Source: an uncultured Thalassolituus sp. (GTDB lineage: Bacteria; Pseudomonadota; Gammaproteobacteria; Pseudomonadales; Oceanobacteraceae). Taken from it: 64,000 nt of DNA. Under the pieces are notes generated by a model. That model made no database searches. It saw only the letters and a list, made by a program, of their open reading frames with translations, and had not been told where the DNA came from. Shown in pieces: positions 25,992-35,494 of the stretch. The stretch's first letter is position 1. The number at the start of each line of letters is the position of its first letter. Where the stretch lies: the NCBI RefSeq assembly GCF_950066645.1, contig NZ_CATMFB010000002.1, positions 62,001-126,000 on the forward strand. Direction: 5' to 3'. The position numbers were made by a program, and so were the translations under genes.

Positions 25992-26308
25992 TGAAGATAC
26001 AGGCCCGTGTCAGGCTGAAGCACTGGTTTCCTCTGAAACGTCGTACAGCCGAAGCTGAAGTCAGCTGGCTTTCCCGTCAGGGCATGATTATAGAAACCGC
26101 TCAGCGACTCCCTGTTGGCGGACGCTTGTCTGTCGATATTTTCAGCGATTCACATAATGTCCGTCAGCTGCCCGCAGATATTGTCAGGGCTGAGCCTGCG
26201 GGCAATATCACCCGCTACAGCCTGCGTTTTCTTTATCAGGAGCGCAACGGCCACGAAACAGGTGAACATATTCTCAGCTACCTGGCCGACGAATTCAGCC
26301 GCCGGTAA
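25988..26308 (+). CDS. PilZ-like small protein
   Basis: The 106-residue soluble protein looks like a single PilZ-type beta-barrel: basic N-terminus (RVRLKHWFPLKRR), then 'WLSRQGMIIETAQRLPVGGR' in the place of the (D/N)xSxxG loop, and 'ITRYSLRFLY' near the end. The canonical RxxxR and (D/N)xSxxG c-di-GMP-binding residues are only partly kept (Ser and Gly present, Asp/Asn replaced by Trp), so it may not bind the nucleotide. Its ATG overlaps the end of the glucosaminidase gene, suggesting co-regulation of wall cutting by this protein; that is inference. ackA follows 20 bases later. Confidence 0.55.
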   Translation: MMKIQARVRLKHWFPLKRRTAEAEVSWLSRQGMIIETAQRLPVGGRLSVDIFSDSHNVRQLPADIVRAEPAGNITRYSLRFLYQERNGHETGEHILSYLADEFSRR

Positions 26309-26328
26309 GCTGATACACAGGAGGATCA

Positions 26329-27504
26329 ATGGACCAGAGTATTCTTGTAGTAAATTGTGGCAGCTCTTCGGTTAAGCTCGCCCTCTACCGCACCACAGAC
26401 ACTGCTGCCCCCATCATTACCGCACTGGCAGAACGCCTCGGCGGCGAGGGAGCCCGGCTCAGAGTCGAAGGCGAAAAGAGCTTCAGCTGTGAAGAGGCCA
26501 TGGATCACAGCCAGGCCCTGGCCACCTTTATCGAAGAGTGTCAGGACTACCTTCAGGACCTGGCGGCCATCGGACACCGTCTTGTCCACGGCGGTGAAGC
26601 CTTTCACGAAAGCACTCTGATTACGGACGACTCGCTGGCAGAACTCGAGAAAGTATCGGTACTGGCGCCGCTGCATAATCCGATGAATCTCATGGGCATC
26701 CGCCTGTGTCGGGAATTACTGCCTGACCTGCCGAACGTCGCGGTCTTCGATACCTCATTCCATCAGACCATGCCAGCTCAGGCCTATCTGTATGGTGTGC
26801 CTTACGACTGGTATGAAACCCACCAGGTCCGTCGTTACGGCTTCCATGGCACCAGCTACCGCTATGTCAGTGCTGAAACCGCAAGGCGCCTCAACCGTCC
26901 CGCCGATGACCTGAACCTGATCATTGCCCATCTGGGTAACGGCTGCAGCGCCTGCGCCATCCGTCAGGGGCAATCCGTCGACAGCAGCATGGGACTGACG
27001 CCGCTGGAAGGCCTGATTATGGGAACCCGCAGTGGTGACATCGACCCGGGCCTGCTTGAGCATATGATGCGTGAAAGCGGCAGCTCCATGGCCGAGCTGA
27101 TGACCGCTCTGAACCGCAACAGCGGCCTGCTTGGGCTTTCCGGAATCAGTAATGATATGCGCACCCTGCTGCAGCACGAAGCCGCAGGCGAGCCGGCAGC
27201 CAAACGTGCGTTAGATACATTCTGCTTCCGGGTGGCACGGCAGCTCGCAGCGCTGTCATCGAACCTGAGCAGTACCGATGCCGTCGTCTTTACCGGCGGC
27301 ATTGGCGAAAACTCCGCCGATATCCGCCGCCGTATTCTGGCCAACTGGCGTAATATTCAGTTCCGGCTGAACACAGCGCTGAACCAGGCCAATGGCGATG
27401 AATCCGGTCGCATCAGCGAAACCGGAACACCACTGGTACTGGTCATCCCGACCGATGAAGAGCAGATGATCGCTCAGGACACTCTGAAAATTACTGGACT
27501 ATGA
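26329..27504 (+). CDS. ackA: acetate kinase
   Basis: AckA interconverts acetyl phosphate plus ADP with acetate plus ATP. The 391-residue length is normal. The ASKHA-fold signatures are present: 'ILVVNCGSSSVKLALY' at the N-terminus, 'HRLVHGGE', 'FDTSFHQTMP', 'RRYGFHGTSYRYVS', 'AHLGNGCS', 'MGLTPLEGLIMGTRSGDIDP' and 'FTGGIGENS'. AGGAGG lies six bases before the ATG. The stop overlaps the pta start by four bases (ATGA), so the pair is translationally coupled, giving the Pta-AckA route between acetyl-CoA and acetate. Confidence 0.97.
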   Translation: MDQSILVVNCGSSSVKLALYRTTDTAAPIITALAERLGGEGARLRVEGEKSFSCEEAMDHSQALATFIEECQDYLQDLAAIGHRLVHGGEAFHESTLITDDSLAELEKVSVLAPLHNPMNLMGIRLCRELLPDLPNVAVFDTSFHQTMPAQAYLYGVPYDWYETHQVRRYGFHGTSYRYVSAETARRLNRPADDLNLIIAHLGNGCSACAIRQGQSVDSSMGLTPLEGLIMGTRSGDIDPGLLEHMMRESGSSMAELMTALNRNSGLLGLSGISNDMRTLLQHEAAGEPAAKRALDTFCFRVARQLAALSSNLSSTDAVVFTGGIGENSADIRRRILANWRNIQFRLNTALNQANGDESGRISETGTPLVLVIPTDEEQMIAQDTLKITGL

Positions 27505-29621
27505 TCAATATTTTTATTGCCCCAACGGGCGTCGACAGCGGCCTGACAACAATCAGTCTGGGTCTGATACAGGCGTTAGACGCTCAAGGACTGAAAGTCG
27601 GTTTCGTCAAACCTGTTGCTCCGGGTTACGCCAGCAGCGAGCGCTCCACTTACCTGGCCCGCACCGTGCTTCACCTGAATACCCCCGACCCTATGCATCT
27701 TAATGATGTGCAGCAGAGCATCAGCGACGGCATGCTTGACCGGATTCTGGAAGATGCGGTGGCCCTTCACGCTGAAGTTGCCAATGACTGCGATGTTGTT
27801 CTGATTGAGGGCCTGGCTCCGGACCGCAGCGAGCCCTACACCGCCAAACTTAACGTCGAAATTGCTAAGGCACTGAACGCAGACGTACTGCTTGTCACCA
27901 GTGCAGAAGGACAGAGCACCGGCCAGATCCGCTCTGATCTGAAGTTACAGATGGGGCTGTTCGGTGGGGCGAAGGCCAACATCATGGGGTGCCTGATCAA
28001 CAAAGCCGGAGCGCCCGATATTCACGGCGCACTGCCCACTGCCGAAGACGCTCCGGACGAGCTTCCTGCCGCCGGTTGCACTACCGCCGAATGCGAGACG
28101 CTGGCACTTGATGGCTGCCCGGTGCTCGGCGTCATACCATGGCAATCCGACCTTCTCAGCCCGCGGACTCTCGATGTCGCCCGCGCCCTGAACGCGCAGG
28201 TCATTAATGAAGGGAATATCGCAGAGCGTCGGGTGTCACGAATTACTCTGTGCGCCCGGACACTGACGCACATTATTGATCTGCTGCGCCCGGGCACCCT
28301 CCTCGTTACACCGGGAGACCGCAACGACATTATCGTTGCCGCTGCGATGGCTGCCGTCAACGGAACGCCTCTGGCAGGGCTGTTGTTGACGAGTGACTAC
28401 CGTCCCGATCCACAACTGGACAACCTCTGTCAGCGTGCCTGGCAGAGCGGCCTGCCCGTCCTGAGCGTCGCCACCGACAGCTTTTCCACGGCCCGGGCCC
28501 TGACGCATATGGACACGCACGTGCCTGTCGACGATACCGACCGGGTTCACCGCATCATGACGACCGTCTCTCAGCACCTGAATACCGATGCCATCATGGC
28601 CCGAATCGGTGCACCGCACACACCGCGACTGTCTCCGGCGGCGTTCCGGCATCAGCTGGTGGCCAAAGCCCGTGCAGACCGCAGACGTATTGTTCTGCCA
28701 GAAGGCGAAGAGCCGCGGACCGTCCAGGCCGCAGCGATCTGCCAGTCCCGGGGTATTGCCGACTGCATCCTGCTGGGAAAACGCGAGAACATCGAACAGG
28801 TGGCCCGCGCTCAGGAGATTACCCTGCCCGAATCATTGACCATAGTGGACCCTGATGAAGTACGTAGCCGCTATGTTGCGGGTATGGTCGAACTACGCCG
28901 CCATAAAAACCTGACGGAGCCAATGGCTCTGGCGCAGCTGGAAGACAACGTCGTACTGGGCACTATGATGCTGGCACAGGACGAAGTGGACGGCCTGGTC
29001 TCTGGCGCGGTTCACACCACGGCAAATACCATACGCCCCGCCCTGCAATTGATTAAAACCTCCGCCGATGCCCGGCTGGTATCCTCGGTATTTTTCATGG
29101 GCCTGCCCGATCAGGTTCTGGTGTATGGCGACTGTGCAGTAAACCCTGATCCACAGCCCGAAGAGCTGGCCGACATCGCTATCCAGAGTGCCGAATCGGC
29201 AAAAGCGATGGGGATCCCCGTCCGTATCGCCATGCTCAGCTACTCCACCGGAGAGTCAGGCACAGGGGCAGATGTTGAAAAAGTCCGGGCGGCCACCGCG
29301 CTGGTGCGTGAGCAACGCCCTGATCTGGTGATTGACGGACCATTGCAATATGATGCGGCCACCACGGCAAGTGTAGCGCGGAGCAAAGCACCGGACAGCC
29401 CGGTGGCAGGCCAGGCAACGGTCCTGGTGTTCCCCGATCTGAACACAGGCAACACCACATACAAAGCCGTGCAGCGCAGCGCCAATGTCATCAGCATCGG
29501 CCCTATGCTTCAGGGGCTGGCAAAGCCAGTCAATGACCTGTCACGTGGAGCCCTGGTGGAAGACATTGTCTACACCATTGCCCTGACAGCCATTCAGTCT
29601 CAACAACAGAAAAAAGGGTAA
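27501..29621 (+). CDS. pta: phosphate acetyltransferase, long form
   Basis: Pta interconverts acetyl-CoA and acetyl phosphate. The 706-residue product is the long enterobacterial/pseudomonad form: an N-terminal P-loop-like domain (about 1-230, beginning MINIFIAPTGVDSGLTTISL), a central DRTGG domain (about 230-360) and the C-terminal PTA/PTB catalytic domain (about 380-700; 'RRIVLPEGEEPRTVQAA', 'VDGLVSGAVHTTANTIRPAL', 'YDAATTASVARSKAPDSPVA'). It overlaps ackA by four bases and is followed after five bases by an acyltransferase gene that may be co-transcribed. Confidence 0.96.
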   Translation: MINIFIAPTGVDSGLTTISLGLIQALDAQGLKVGFVKPVAPGYASSERSTYLARTVLHLNTPDPMHLNDVQQSISDGMLDRILEDAVALHAEVANDCDVVLIEGLAPDRSEPYTAKLNVEIAKALNADVLLVTSAEGQSTGQIRSDLKLQMGLFGGAKANIMGCLINKAGAPDIHGALPTAEDAPDELPAAGCTTAECETLALDGCPVLGVIPWQSDLLSPRTLDVARALNAQVINEGNIAERRVSRITLCARTLTHIIDLLRPGTLLVTPGDRNDIIVAAAMAAVNGTPLAGLLLTSDYRPDPQLDNLCQRAWQSGLPVLSVATDSFSTARALTHMDTHVPVDDTDRVHRIMTTVSQHLNTDAIMARIGAPHTPRLSPAAFRHQLVAKARADRRRIVLPEGEEPRTVQAAAICQSRGIADCILLGKRENIEQVARAQEITLPESLTIVDPDEVRSRYVAGMVELRRHKNLTEPMALAQLEDNVVLGTMMLAQDEVDGLVSGAVHTTANTIRPALQLIKTSADARLVSSVFFMGLPDQVLVYGDCAVNPDPQPEELADIAIQSAESAKAMGIPVRIAMLSYSTGESGTGADVEKVRAATALVREQRPDLVIDGPLQYDAATTASVARSKAPDSPVAGQATVLVFPDLNTGNTTYKAVQRSANVISIGPMLQGLAKPVNDLSRGALVEDIVYTIALTAIQSQQQKKG

Positions 29622-29626
29622 ACCCT

Positions 29627-30508
29627 ATGCCACCCATTGTTACCGGAATTATTGCCAGCCTTCTGCTGTTGGCGAATATCTTGTTCTGGGCCGTATTCCT
29701 GTTCTCTTTCACTCTGCTGAAAATTATTATCCCGGTGGAGTCTGTCCGCAAAGTCATTACCGGGATTCTCAACCTGATTGCCAATGCCTGGATCAGTTGT
29801 AACTCTGGCTGGATGATTCTGACCCAGAAGATGAACTGGAGCATTGAGCGTCCGGATTCTCTCGATCGCAATGGCTGGTATTTTGTTCTCAGCAACCATC
29901 AGAGCTGGGTAGATATTCTGGTACTGCAACACACCTTTAACGGCCGTATTCCGCTGCTCAAATTCTTTCTCAAGCAGGAGTTGATCAAAGTGCCGATTAT
30001 GGGCGCAGCCTGGTGGGCGCTCGATTTCCCGTTTATGAAACGCTACAGCAAAGAATATCTCGCCAAGCACCCGGAGATGAAAGGCAAAGACCTTGAGACC
30101 ACACGTCAGGCCTGTGAGAAATTCAAAGACATGCCCACGAGCGTCATGAACTTCCTGGAAGGCACCCGTTACACTCCGGAGAAACACGCGCAACAGCAGT
30201 CTCCTTTCCGCCACCTGCTGAAACCCAAGGCCGGTGGGATGGCTTTCGCTATGAGCGCAATGGGTGACCAGTTCCGCTCCGTGCTGGATGTGACGATTGA
30301 TTACCCTGAAGGTATTCCGACATTCTGGGACTTTATGCAGGGGAAAATGACCCGCTGTAACGTGGTCGTGAAGGAGAAAACGATTCCCGAAGAACTGCGC
30401 GGTGGTGATTACGAAACAGACGAACAGTACCGACTGAATTTTCAGCAGTGGGTGCAGCAGCTATGGGAAGAAAAAGACGAAACTCTGGAGACTCTGCGCC
30501 AGCGCTGA
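29627..30508 (+). CDS. 1-acylglycerol-3-phosphate acyltransferase-like protein (YihG type)
   Basis: The 293-residue protein belongs to the LPLAT/PlsC-like group and resembles E. coli YihG. An N-terminal membrane region (about 5-60) precedes the catalytic motif NHQSWVD at about residues 88-94 (HxxxxD), then 'KVPIMGAAWWALDFPFMKR' and the substrate-binding 'FLEGTRYTPEKH'. It would acylate lysophosphatidic acid or a related lysophospholipid at the inner membrane. It begins five bases after pta and probably shares its transcript. A palindromic hairpin lies beyond its stop. Confidence 0.88.
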   Translation: MPPIVTGIIASLLLLANILFWAVFLFSFTLLKIIIPVESVRKVITGILNLIANAWISCNSGWMILTQKMNWSIERPDSLDRNGWYFVLSNHQSWVDILVLQHTFNGRIPLLKFFLKQELIKVPIMGAAWWALDFPFMKRYSKEYLAKHPEMKGKDLETTRQACEKFKDMPTSVMNFLEGTRYTPEKHAQQQSPFRHLLKPKAGGMAFAMSAMGDQFRSVLDVTIDYPEGIPTFWDFMQGKMTRCNVVVKEKTIPEELRGGDYETDEQYRLNFQQWVQQLWEEKDETLETLRQR

Positions 30509-30528
30509 GTGCTTCCCGCAGTGCGTCA

Positions 30529-30549
30529 GGCGGGTCAGATCTGCCCGCC
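30529..30549. terminator. palindromic hairpin between convergent genes
   Basis: GGCGGG (30529-30534) and CCCGCC (30544-30549) enclose a T bulge and CAGATCTG, itself self-complementary, giving a stem of about ten pairs. It lies between the acyltransferase stop and the end of the convergent diguanylate cyclase, overlapping the latter's stop codon. No T-tract follows on either strand. Confidence 0.35.
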
Positions 30550-31803
30550 GGCGCCCTCACAGCAGACCTGGTTACGACCACGGTCCTTCGCCCGGTAGAG
30601 GGCAACATCCGCTTCACGCAGTAAAGATTCATACCCGGTTGCCGGGTCCGGAACATAAGTCGCAACCCCCATACTGACCGTCACCACCCCATGTTCAGAC
30701 TGGCTGTGAGGCAATGCCATCGCGGCGACGGCGTTACAGATGTCCTGCGCCAGCTCACAGGCTTTGTCTTTATGAGTTTCCGGCAGGAGGATCAGAAACT
30801 CTTCGCCTCCGAACCGGGCACAGACGTCGCCCGGACGACGACAGAAATCGGCCATCCGGGTAGCCACCGACTTCAGACAGACATCGCCCTGCTGATGACC
30901 ATAAAAATCGTTGTATAACTTAAATGAATCCACATCCAGCATCAGTACCGAGAGAGGCTCCTGACTGCGCGAGCAGCGACGCCACTCGTCCGTCAGCCGC
31001 TCTTCAACGTAGCGCCGGTTAAACAGCCCCGTCAGGCTGTCGGTCACGGAAAGCTGCTGCAGTTTCCGCCCCAGGTACTGTAAGCGTTCTGCCTCCAGCG
31101 CCAGCAGACGATTTTTAACAAAATCCGTTCTGGAACCGCTTTCGATGATAAACGACAGGTAGCCGCCCATGGCGATGAGAATCAGCCAGAATAAGAGATA
31201 AAACGGCAGAATCGCGTACGCCATACGGTCGATCTCATCCGGGCTGTCGACCGGAGGAAGCATGACGACAAAAATCACATACGTGAAGAGCATCAGAAAC
31301 GAGCAGGCAAGCATTGCCCGATAGTTACTGCGTAATGCCAACAGGGCGAACACCTGCATCGGGATCATGCCGCTGTGGTAAAAGTACGCCAGAGGCACCT
31401 TGATCTGAGTAATGTTCCAGCACAGCAACAACATACAGGTATAGATACCCACCACCAGTAAAGGGTAGCCCTGGTGCCTGAGACGGCTTCTTGGAATGAA
31501 GAACAGTGCGATAAACAAACCGCCGGTCAGCAACATCCGCGCAGACACCATAAAGGCCGAGCGGGAACCCCCAAAGTAGAAATCTGCCCAACCAAACACC
31601 AGAAACACGATCAGACCGGCGGCGATAATACGCAGATCCTGATTCAGCACCTGATTGAGGCGATGATTGACGAACTCGGCTTCGAAGCGGGCAGGAAACC
31701 GCGAACGTGCGCGGCCTTTCTCGACCAGTCCACTCAGGGTGTTGATCTGAGTCTCAAGGGGCCCTAATGTGTTGCTTTCCTGGGGAATACTCGGCTTAGG
31801 CAA
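30535..31803 (-). CDS. membrane-bound diguanylate cyclase
   Basis: The 422-residue protein should synthesise c-di-GMP. The N-terminal ~230 residues hold five or six hydrophobic helices (IIAAGLIVFLVFGWADFYFG through LPFYLLFWLILIAMGGYLSF) like a MASE-type sensor without a named ligand. The GGDEF domain starts near 'LSVTDSLTGLFNRR' and has GGEEF at about 333-337. RPGD five residues before it is an intact inhibitory site. The start is TTG at 31803 with AGGA six bases upstream; no ATG is available before the first membrane helix. It is divergent from cysK. Confidence 0.9.
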   Translation of the reverse strand: MPKPSIPQESNTLGPLETQINTLSGLVEKGRARSRFPARFEAEFVNHRLNQVLNQDLRIIAAGLIVFLVFGWADFYFGGSRSAFMVSARMLLTGGLFIALFFIPRSRLRHQGYPLLVVGIYTCMLLLCWNITQIKVPLAYFYHSGMIPMQVFALLALRSNYRAMLACSFLMLFTYVIFVVMLPPVDSPDEIDRMAYAILPFYLLFWLILIAMGGYLSFIIESGSRTDFVKNRLLALEAERLQYLGRKLQQLSVTDSLTGLFNRRYVEERLTDEWRRCSRSQEPLSVLMLDVDSFKLYNDFYGHQQGDVCLKSVATRMADFCRRPGDVCARFGGEEFLILLPETHKDKACELAQDICNAVAAMALPHSQSEHGVVTVSMGVATYVPDPATGYESLLREADVALYRAKDRGRNQVCCEGAGGQI

Positions 31804-31925
31804 CGTTTTTCCTGTTTTCAGGTATGATCGGCTTAGTTATAAGTGTACCCGCACGGAAACATTCCTGCCGCGGCACAGGTCACATTAAGTCTAGACAATA
31901 GTAATGAAAAATCACTGAGGTATAC

Positions 31926-32873
31926 ATGAAGGTTTACGACGACATCTCTCTTTCGATCGGCAATACCCCGCTGGTCCGGATCAATAAACTGACCAATCAC
32001 CCTCATGTTTACGCAAAACTGGAAAACCGTAATCCCGCTCAGTCTGTGAAATGCCGTATCGGTGCCAACATGATCTGGGAAGCTGAGAAAGAAGGTCTGC
32101 TGAAGCCGGGGATGGAAATTGTTGAGCCGACCAGTGGTAACACCGGCATCGCGCTGGCGTTTGTGGGTACCGCCCGCGGCTACAAAGTAACCCTCTGCAT
32201 GCCTGAGACCATGAGCATCGAGCGCCGTAAGGTAATGAAAGCATTGGGCGCCAACCTCGTGCTTACCGAAGGCCCTAAAGGCATGAAAGGCGCCGTTGAG
32301 GCCGCCGAAAAGATGCTCGCCGAAGCCCCTGATAACCGCATTATGCTGCAGCAGTTTAACAATCCGGCCAACCCGGCTATCCACGAAAAGACTACCGGGC
32401 CGGAAATCTGGAACGATACAGACGGAGAAGTGGACGTTGTTGTCGCAGGTGTGGGTACCGGTGGAACAATCACGGGGATTTCCCGTTTTATCAAACAGCA
32501 CAAAGCCATCACGTCCGTTGCGGTAGAGCCTGAGGCCTCCGCCATCATCGGACAGGCACTGCGCGGTGAAGATATCACCCCAGGGCCGCATAAAATTCAG
32601 GGCATCGGTGCTAACTTTATCCCTCAGAATCTCGATCTCGGTATTCTTGACCGGGTAGAAGCTGTCTCCAATGACGACGCCATTGCGATGGCTCACCGCC
32701 TGATGTCAGAAGAAGGTATTCTCGCCGGTATCTCCTGCGGTGCCGCCATGACCGCCACACTGCGACTTGCAGACGAGCCGGAATTTGCCGATAAGAAAAT
32801 TGTGGTGATTCTTCCGGATTCCGGCGAGCGCTATCTGACGTCGCCGCTGTTCGAAGGTCAGCCCGCCAGCTGA
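31926..32873 (+). CDS. cysK: cysteine synthase A (O-acetylserine sulfhydrylase)
   Basis: CysK makes L-cysteine from O-acetylserine and sulfide with PLP. The 315-residue product is close to E. coli CysK: N-terminal '[13 protein letters not shown]', PLP lysine Lys42 in '[16 protein letters not shown]', the substrate loop '[10 protein letters not shown]', '[10 protein letters not shown]', '[10 protein letters not shown]' and '[11 protein letters not shown]'. It lacks features of CysM. GAGG precedes the ATG. Its stop overlaps the start of the AlkB-like gene by one base (TGATG), so the two are coupled. Confidence 0.95.
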   Translation: MKVYDDISLSIGNTPLVRINKLTNHPHVYAKLENRNPAQSVKCRIGANMIWEAEKEGLLKPGMEIVEPTSGNTGIALAFVGTARGYKVTLCMPETMSIERRKVMKALGANLVLTEGPKGMKGAVEAAEKMLAEAPDNRIMLQQFNNPANPAIHEKTTGPEIWNDTDGEVDVVVAGVGTGGTITGISRFIKQHKAITSVAVEPEASAIIGQALRGEDITPGPHKIQGIGANFIPQNLDLGILDRVEAVSNDDAIAMAHRLMSEEGILAGISCGAAMTATLRLADEPEFADKKIVVILPDSGERYLTSPLFEGQPAS

Positions 32874-33502
32874 TGAGCCAGGACCTGTTTGCCAGCGGCC
32901 CGGAGTGGCTGCTGGACAATCAACTCCTGCTGATCAAAGACTTTCTATCTTCCGATGAAGCGACTCAGCTTCAGCGAATGCTGACTGAGACTATGCCGTG
33001 GAAGCAGGAAACTCTGACGATTTACGGCAAAGAGCACCCCATTCCACGCCTGCAGGCCTGGATGGGCGACGACAATATACAGTATCGCTACTCAGGCAAA
33101 ACGTTCCAGGCTGAACGCTGGTCCGGACAACTGAAGACTCTCGCCGATAAACTCTCGACCGTTGCCGCAACCAGATTTAACTCCGTACTGTTGAACCTGT
33201 ACCGGGATGGCAACGATGCCATGGGCTGGCACAGTGACGACGAGCCCGAACTTGGCCCTGCGCCCGTCATTGCCTCACTGAGTCTGGGAGCAGAACGCGA
33301 TTTCGCTGTCCGTCGCCGCGGTAGCAGCAGACAACACGCTGTCATTTCACTGCCACATGGCAGCCTGCTGATTATGCAGGCTGGGATGCAGCGTCAGTGG
33401 CAGCACTCAGTACCCCGCCGCAAGGCCATCAGTGATTCCCGGATTAATCTCACCTTCAGACAGATTTTTACTGATAAAACTCTGCCTGAATCAGGAACAT
33501 AA
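32873..33502 (+). CDS. AlkB-like 2-oxoglutarate/Fe(II) dioxygenase
   Basis: The 209-residue protein matches the short AlkB homologues (ALKBH2/3-like) that oxidatively remove alkyl groups from nucleic-acid bases. Metal ligands are visible as His120 and Asp122 in GWHSDDEPELG and a distal His178 (QRQWQHSVP), with the 2-oxoglutarate Arg in 'SDSRINLTFR' (Arg190). 'RLQAWMGD' and 'LNLYRDGNDAMGWHSD' are further family blocks. It is coupled to cysK by an overlapping stop/start. The last 35 bases overlap the convergent outer-membrane protein gene. Confidence 0.9.
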   Translation: MSQDLFASGPEWLLDNQLLLIKDFLSSDEATQLQRMLTETMPWKQETLTIYGKEHPIPRLQAWMGDDNIQYRYSGKTFQAERWSGQLKTLADKLSTVAATRFNSVLLNLYRDGNDAMGWHSDDEPELGPAPVIASLSLGAERDFAVRRRGSSRQHAVISLPHGSLLIMQAGMQRQWQHSVPRRKAISDSRINLTFRQIFTDKTLPESGT

Positions 33503-34454
33503 TAACCGGCCGGGGCTCCCAGTCATTTTCTTCGGTCCAGACATACATCGGCTGAACTTCAGCGAACATCCAGTCTTTATACACCCGGCGACGTAAACGC
33601 ACACCAGCCTCATATTCCCTGAATTCGATTCCGGCTTCCGTATCCCCCCGCGCCTGCGCCAGTAACGCATAGGCATAAATATGATTGATTTCATGGTACA
33701 GACCACCGCCATACGTCAGCTTGAAATAATCATTATTCAGAAGATACTCAGCTTCGGTTTCGAGCCGCAGTAGTTTCCGGATACTTAACGGCAGATCGAA
33801 ACGGAATCCGGTTTCCGACCCATAACCATCGGTCGTGTAGTAATTAAATTCCTGAGAAATCCGGAAATTCCAGTAATCAAAATAGAAAGGTCGCCGGGCC
33901 CGGAAACGCACAAACGGATCGGGCGGAATGCCCCAGCGTACCCCTGCATCAGCCGTTGCAATCCAACGCTCCGATTCATTAATAATAAAACGCAGCGCCG
34001 AACTGTAAGTAGCGTTTTCAGGACTCTCAAACGGGTCAGACTCACGTACATCTTCGTCTTCACTCTGCAGCAGGAGGTTCAGACGTTCATTGGTATGTGG
34101 CAGCTCAATATTAATACCCACGCCAAATTTATAATCGACCGGTTTACCGAGTTCACGACGGGTAAAGAACGAAAAACGCGCCTGACTGCCTACGCTATCA
34201 ATGTCCGTCACATCTTCATTAAAGAATTTATCGACAAAGAAAGTATCGATACCGCCGGAAATAGAATCGAGATGCCGGACCAGCCAGCGACGGGAACGCT
34301 CAGCCATATCATCGGTAACGACTGTCTGCCGCGCCATTTCGCCTTCCGGCAGAACTGGCCATTGAACGTCAGGGGGATAAAGACGGGGCTGTTGCATGCC
34401 TCCGGCCATTGCAGCCGCAGAACAAACGATAAGAATCAGCAGGCCCCAGCGCAT
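33468..34454 (-). CDS. predicted outer-membrane protein of unknown function
   Basis: The 328-residue product has a signal peptide (about 1-17, ending AAAMA) and then a helical/linker region with 'RRWLVRHLDSISGGIDTFFV'. From about residue 85 it consists of alternating amphipathic strands rich in Tyr, Phe and Arg (YKFGVGINIELP, WNFRISQEFNYYTT, YFKLTYGGGLYHEINHIYAY) ending in VIMFLIQAEFYQ. This looks like an outer-membrane beta-barrel. I do not recognise a specific family. Its ATG overlaps the stop of the upstream cation transporter gene (TAATG), so the two are translated together; the 3' end overlaps the AlkB-like gene by 35 bases. Confidence 0.75.
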   Translation of the reverse strand: MRWGLLILIVCSAAAMAGGMQQPRLYPPDVQWPVLPEGEMARQTVVTDDMAERSRRWLVRHLDSISGGIDTFFVDKFFNEDVTDIDSVGSQARFSFFTRRELGKPVDYKFGVGINIELPHTNERLNLLLQSEDEDVRESDPFESPENATYSSALRFIINESERWIATADAGVRWGIPPDPFVRFRARRPFYFDYWNFRISQEFNYYTTDGYGSETGFRFDLPLSIRKLLRLETEAEYLLNNDYFKLTYGGGLYHEINHIYAYALLAQARGDTEAGIEFREYEAGVRLRRRVYKDWMFAEVQPMYVWTEENDWEPRPVIMFLIQAEFYQ

Positions 34455-35314
34455 TACACCGGATCGTGATGAACGATCACTTCAGCTTTGGGAAAACGTA
34501 ACCGGATACGTTTCTCCAGCGCATCACCGATATCATGTGCCGATCTCAGTGTCTGCCCCCCATCAAGCTCAAGATGAAACTGAATAAACTGCACGACCCC
34601 TGACTGACGGGTACGCAGATCATGATAACCACGGACACCCTGACTGTCTTCGATAATTCGGATCAGATCAGCTTCGTCCTCAGGTTCAAGTGCTTTGTCC
34701 ATCAGAACAGCGAGCGCTTCGCGGATAATTCCCACCACGCTGTACAGCAGCACCGCGGCAATCAGAAGGGCAATTACTGGGTCGAGCCAGTAAACCTGCC
34801 AGTAGGCTGCGACGAGAGCAACCACCACCGCCGCACTGGTCAGAATATCCCCGACATAATGCGCCGAGTCGGCTTTTACTGCCAGCGACCCCGTTTTTCG
34901 CGCCACCCAGCGCTGGTAAGCGACCAGCGCTACCGTCGCCACGGTCGAAAAAATCATCACGCCAATACTTTCCGGAATCGCGGTCAGAGCCTGCGGTTTT
35001 ACCAGACGTTCAACCACATGCAGCAACAGCATGACGGCGGAGCCCAGAATAAAAGCTGACTGCATCAGAGCCGCAAGCCCCTCTGCCTTTGTATGACCAA
35101 ACGGATGATCATCATCTGCAGGCATCAGGGCATAACGGATAGCGAAAAAATTAATCACGGAGGCCGCGATATCCATCATGGAATCCAGAAGCGAAGACAG
35201 CACGCTGGCGGAATCGCTGGCTGTCCAGGCGGCCGCTTTCGCCAGCAGCAGAACCGTCGCAGTCAGCATAGAGGCCACAGCTGCGCGTTTGATGAGATGT
35301 CCGTTTTCAATCAC
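34454..35314 (-). CDS. cation diffusion facilitator transporter (FieF-like)
   Basis: The 286-residue protein is a CDF-family metal/proton antiporter, probably exporting Zn(II), Fe(II) or similar. Six membrane helices are apparent. Site-A metal ligands are seen as DSMMD (Asp44, Asp48) and 'ADSAHYVGD' (HxxxD). 'DDDHPFGHTKAEGLAAL' is the typical loop, and a cytoplasmic C-terminal domain ends 'RLRFPKAEVIVHHDPV'. The frame is open to 35452, but GTG 35314 is preferred because it matches the FieF start and has AGGA upstream. It is coupled to the downstream outer-membrane gene by TAATG. Confidence 0.9.
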   Translation of the reverse strand: MIENGHLIKRAAVASMLTATVLLLAKAAAWTASDSASVLSSLLDSMMDIAASVINFFAIRYALMPADDDHPFGHTKAEGLAALMQSAFILGSAVMLLLHVVERLVKPQALTAIPESIGVMIFSTVATVALVAYQRWVARKTGSLAVKADSAHYVGDILTSAAVVVALVAAYWQVYWLDPVIALLIAAVLLYSVVGIIREALAVLMDKALEPEDEADLIRIIEDSQGVRGYHDLRTRQSGVVQFIQFHLELDGGQTLRSAHDIGDALEKRIRLRFPKAEVIVHHDPV

Positions 35315-35494
35315 TGTTTTCGCGATCCTACCTGATGTTACCTGCCCGGCATTATGCCAGAGAAGCCCGGGAGCGTCCGGTATTTGTCCGCTCTGCCACT
35401 GTGATCCAGTTCCTGATATCCACACTAAAGACTTGACGTAACGCTCCGGCATTGGAACTATCGCCAGGTTTGATGGAATGTACGGACCGGACCC

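Noticed and set aside
27576-28652. Several 100-140-codon minus-strand frames in pta
   Set aside because: They are shadows of a well-recognised pta gene and show no domain, start signal or membrane pattern.
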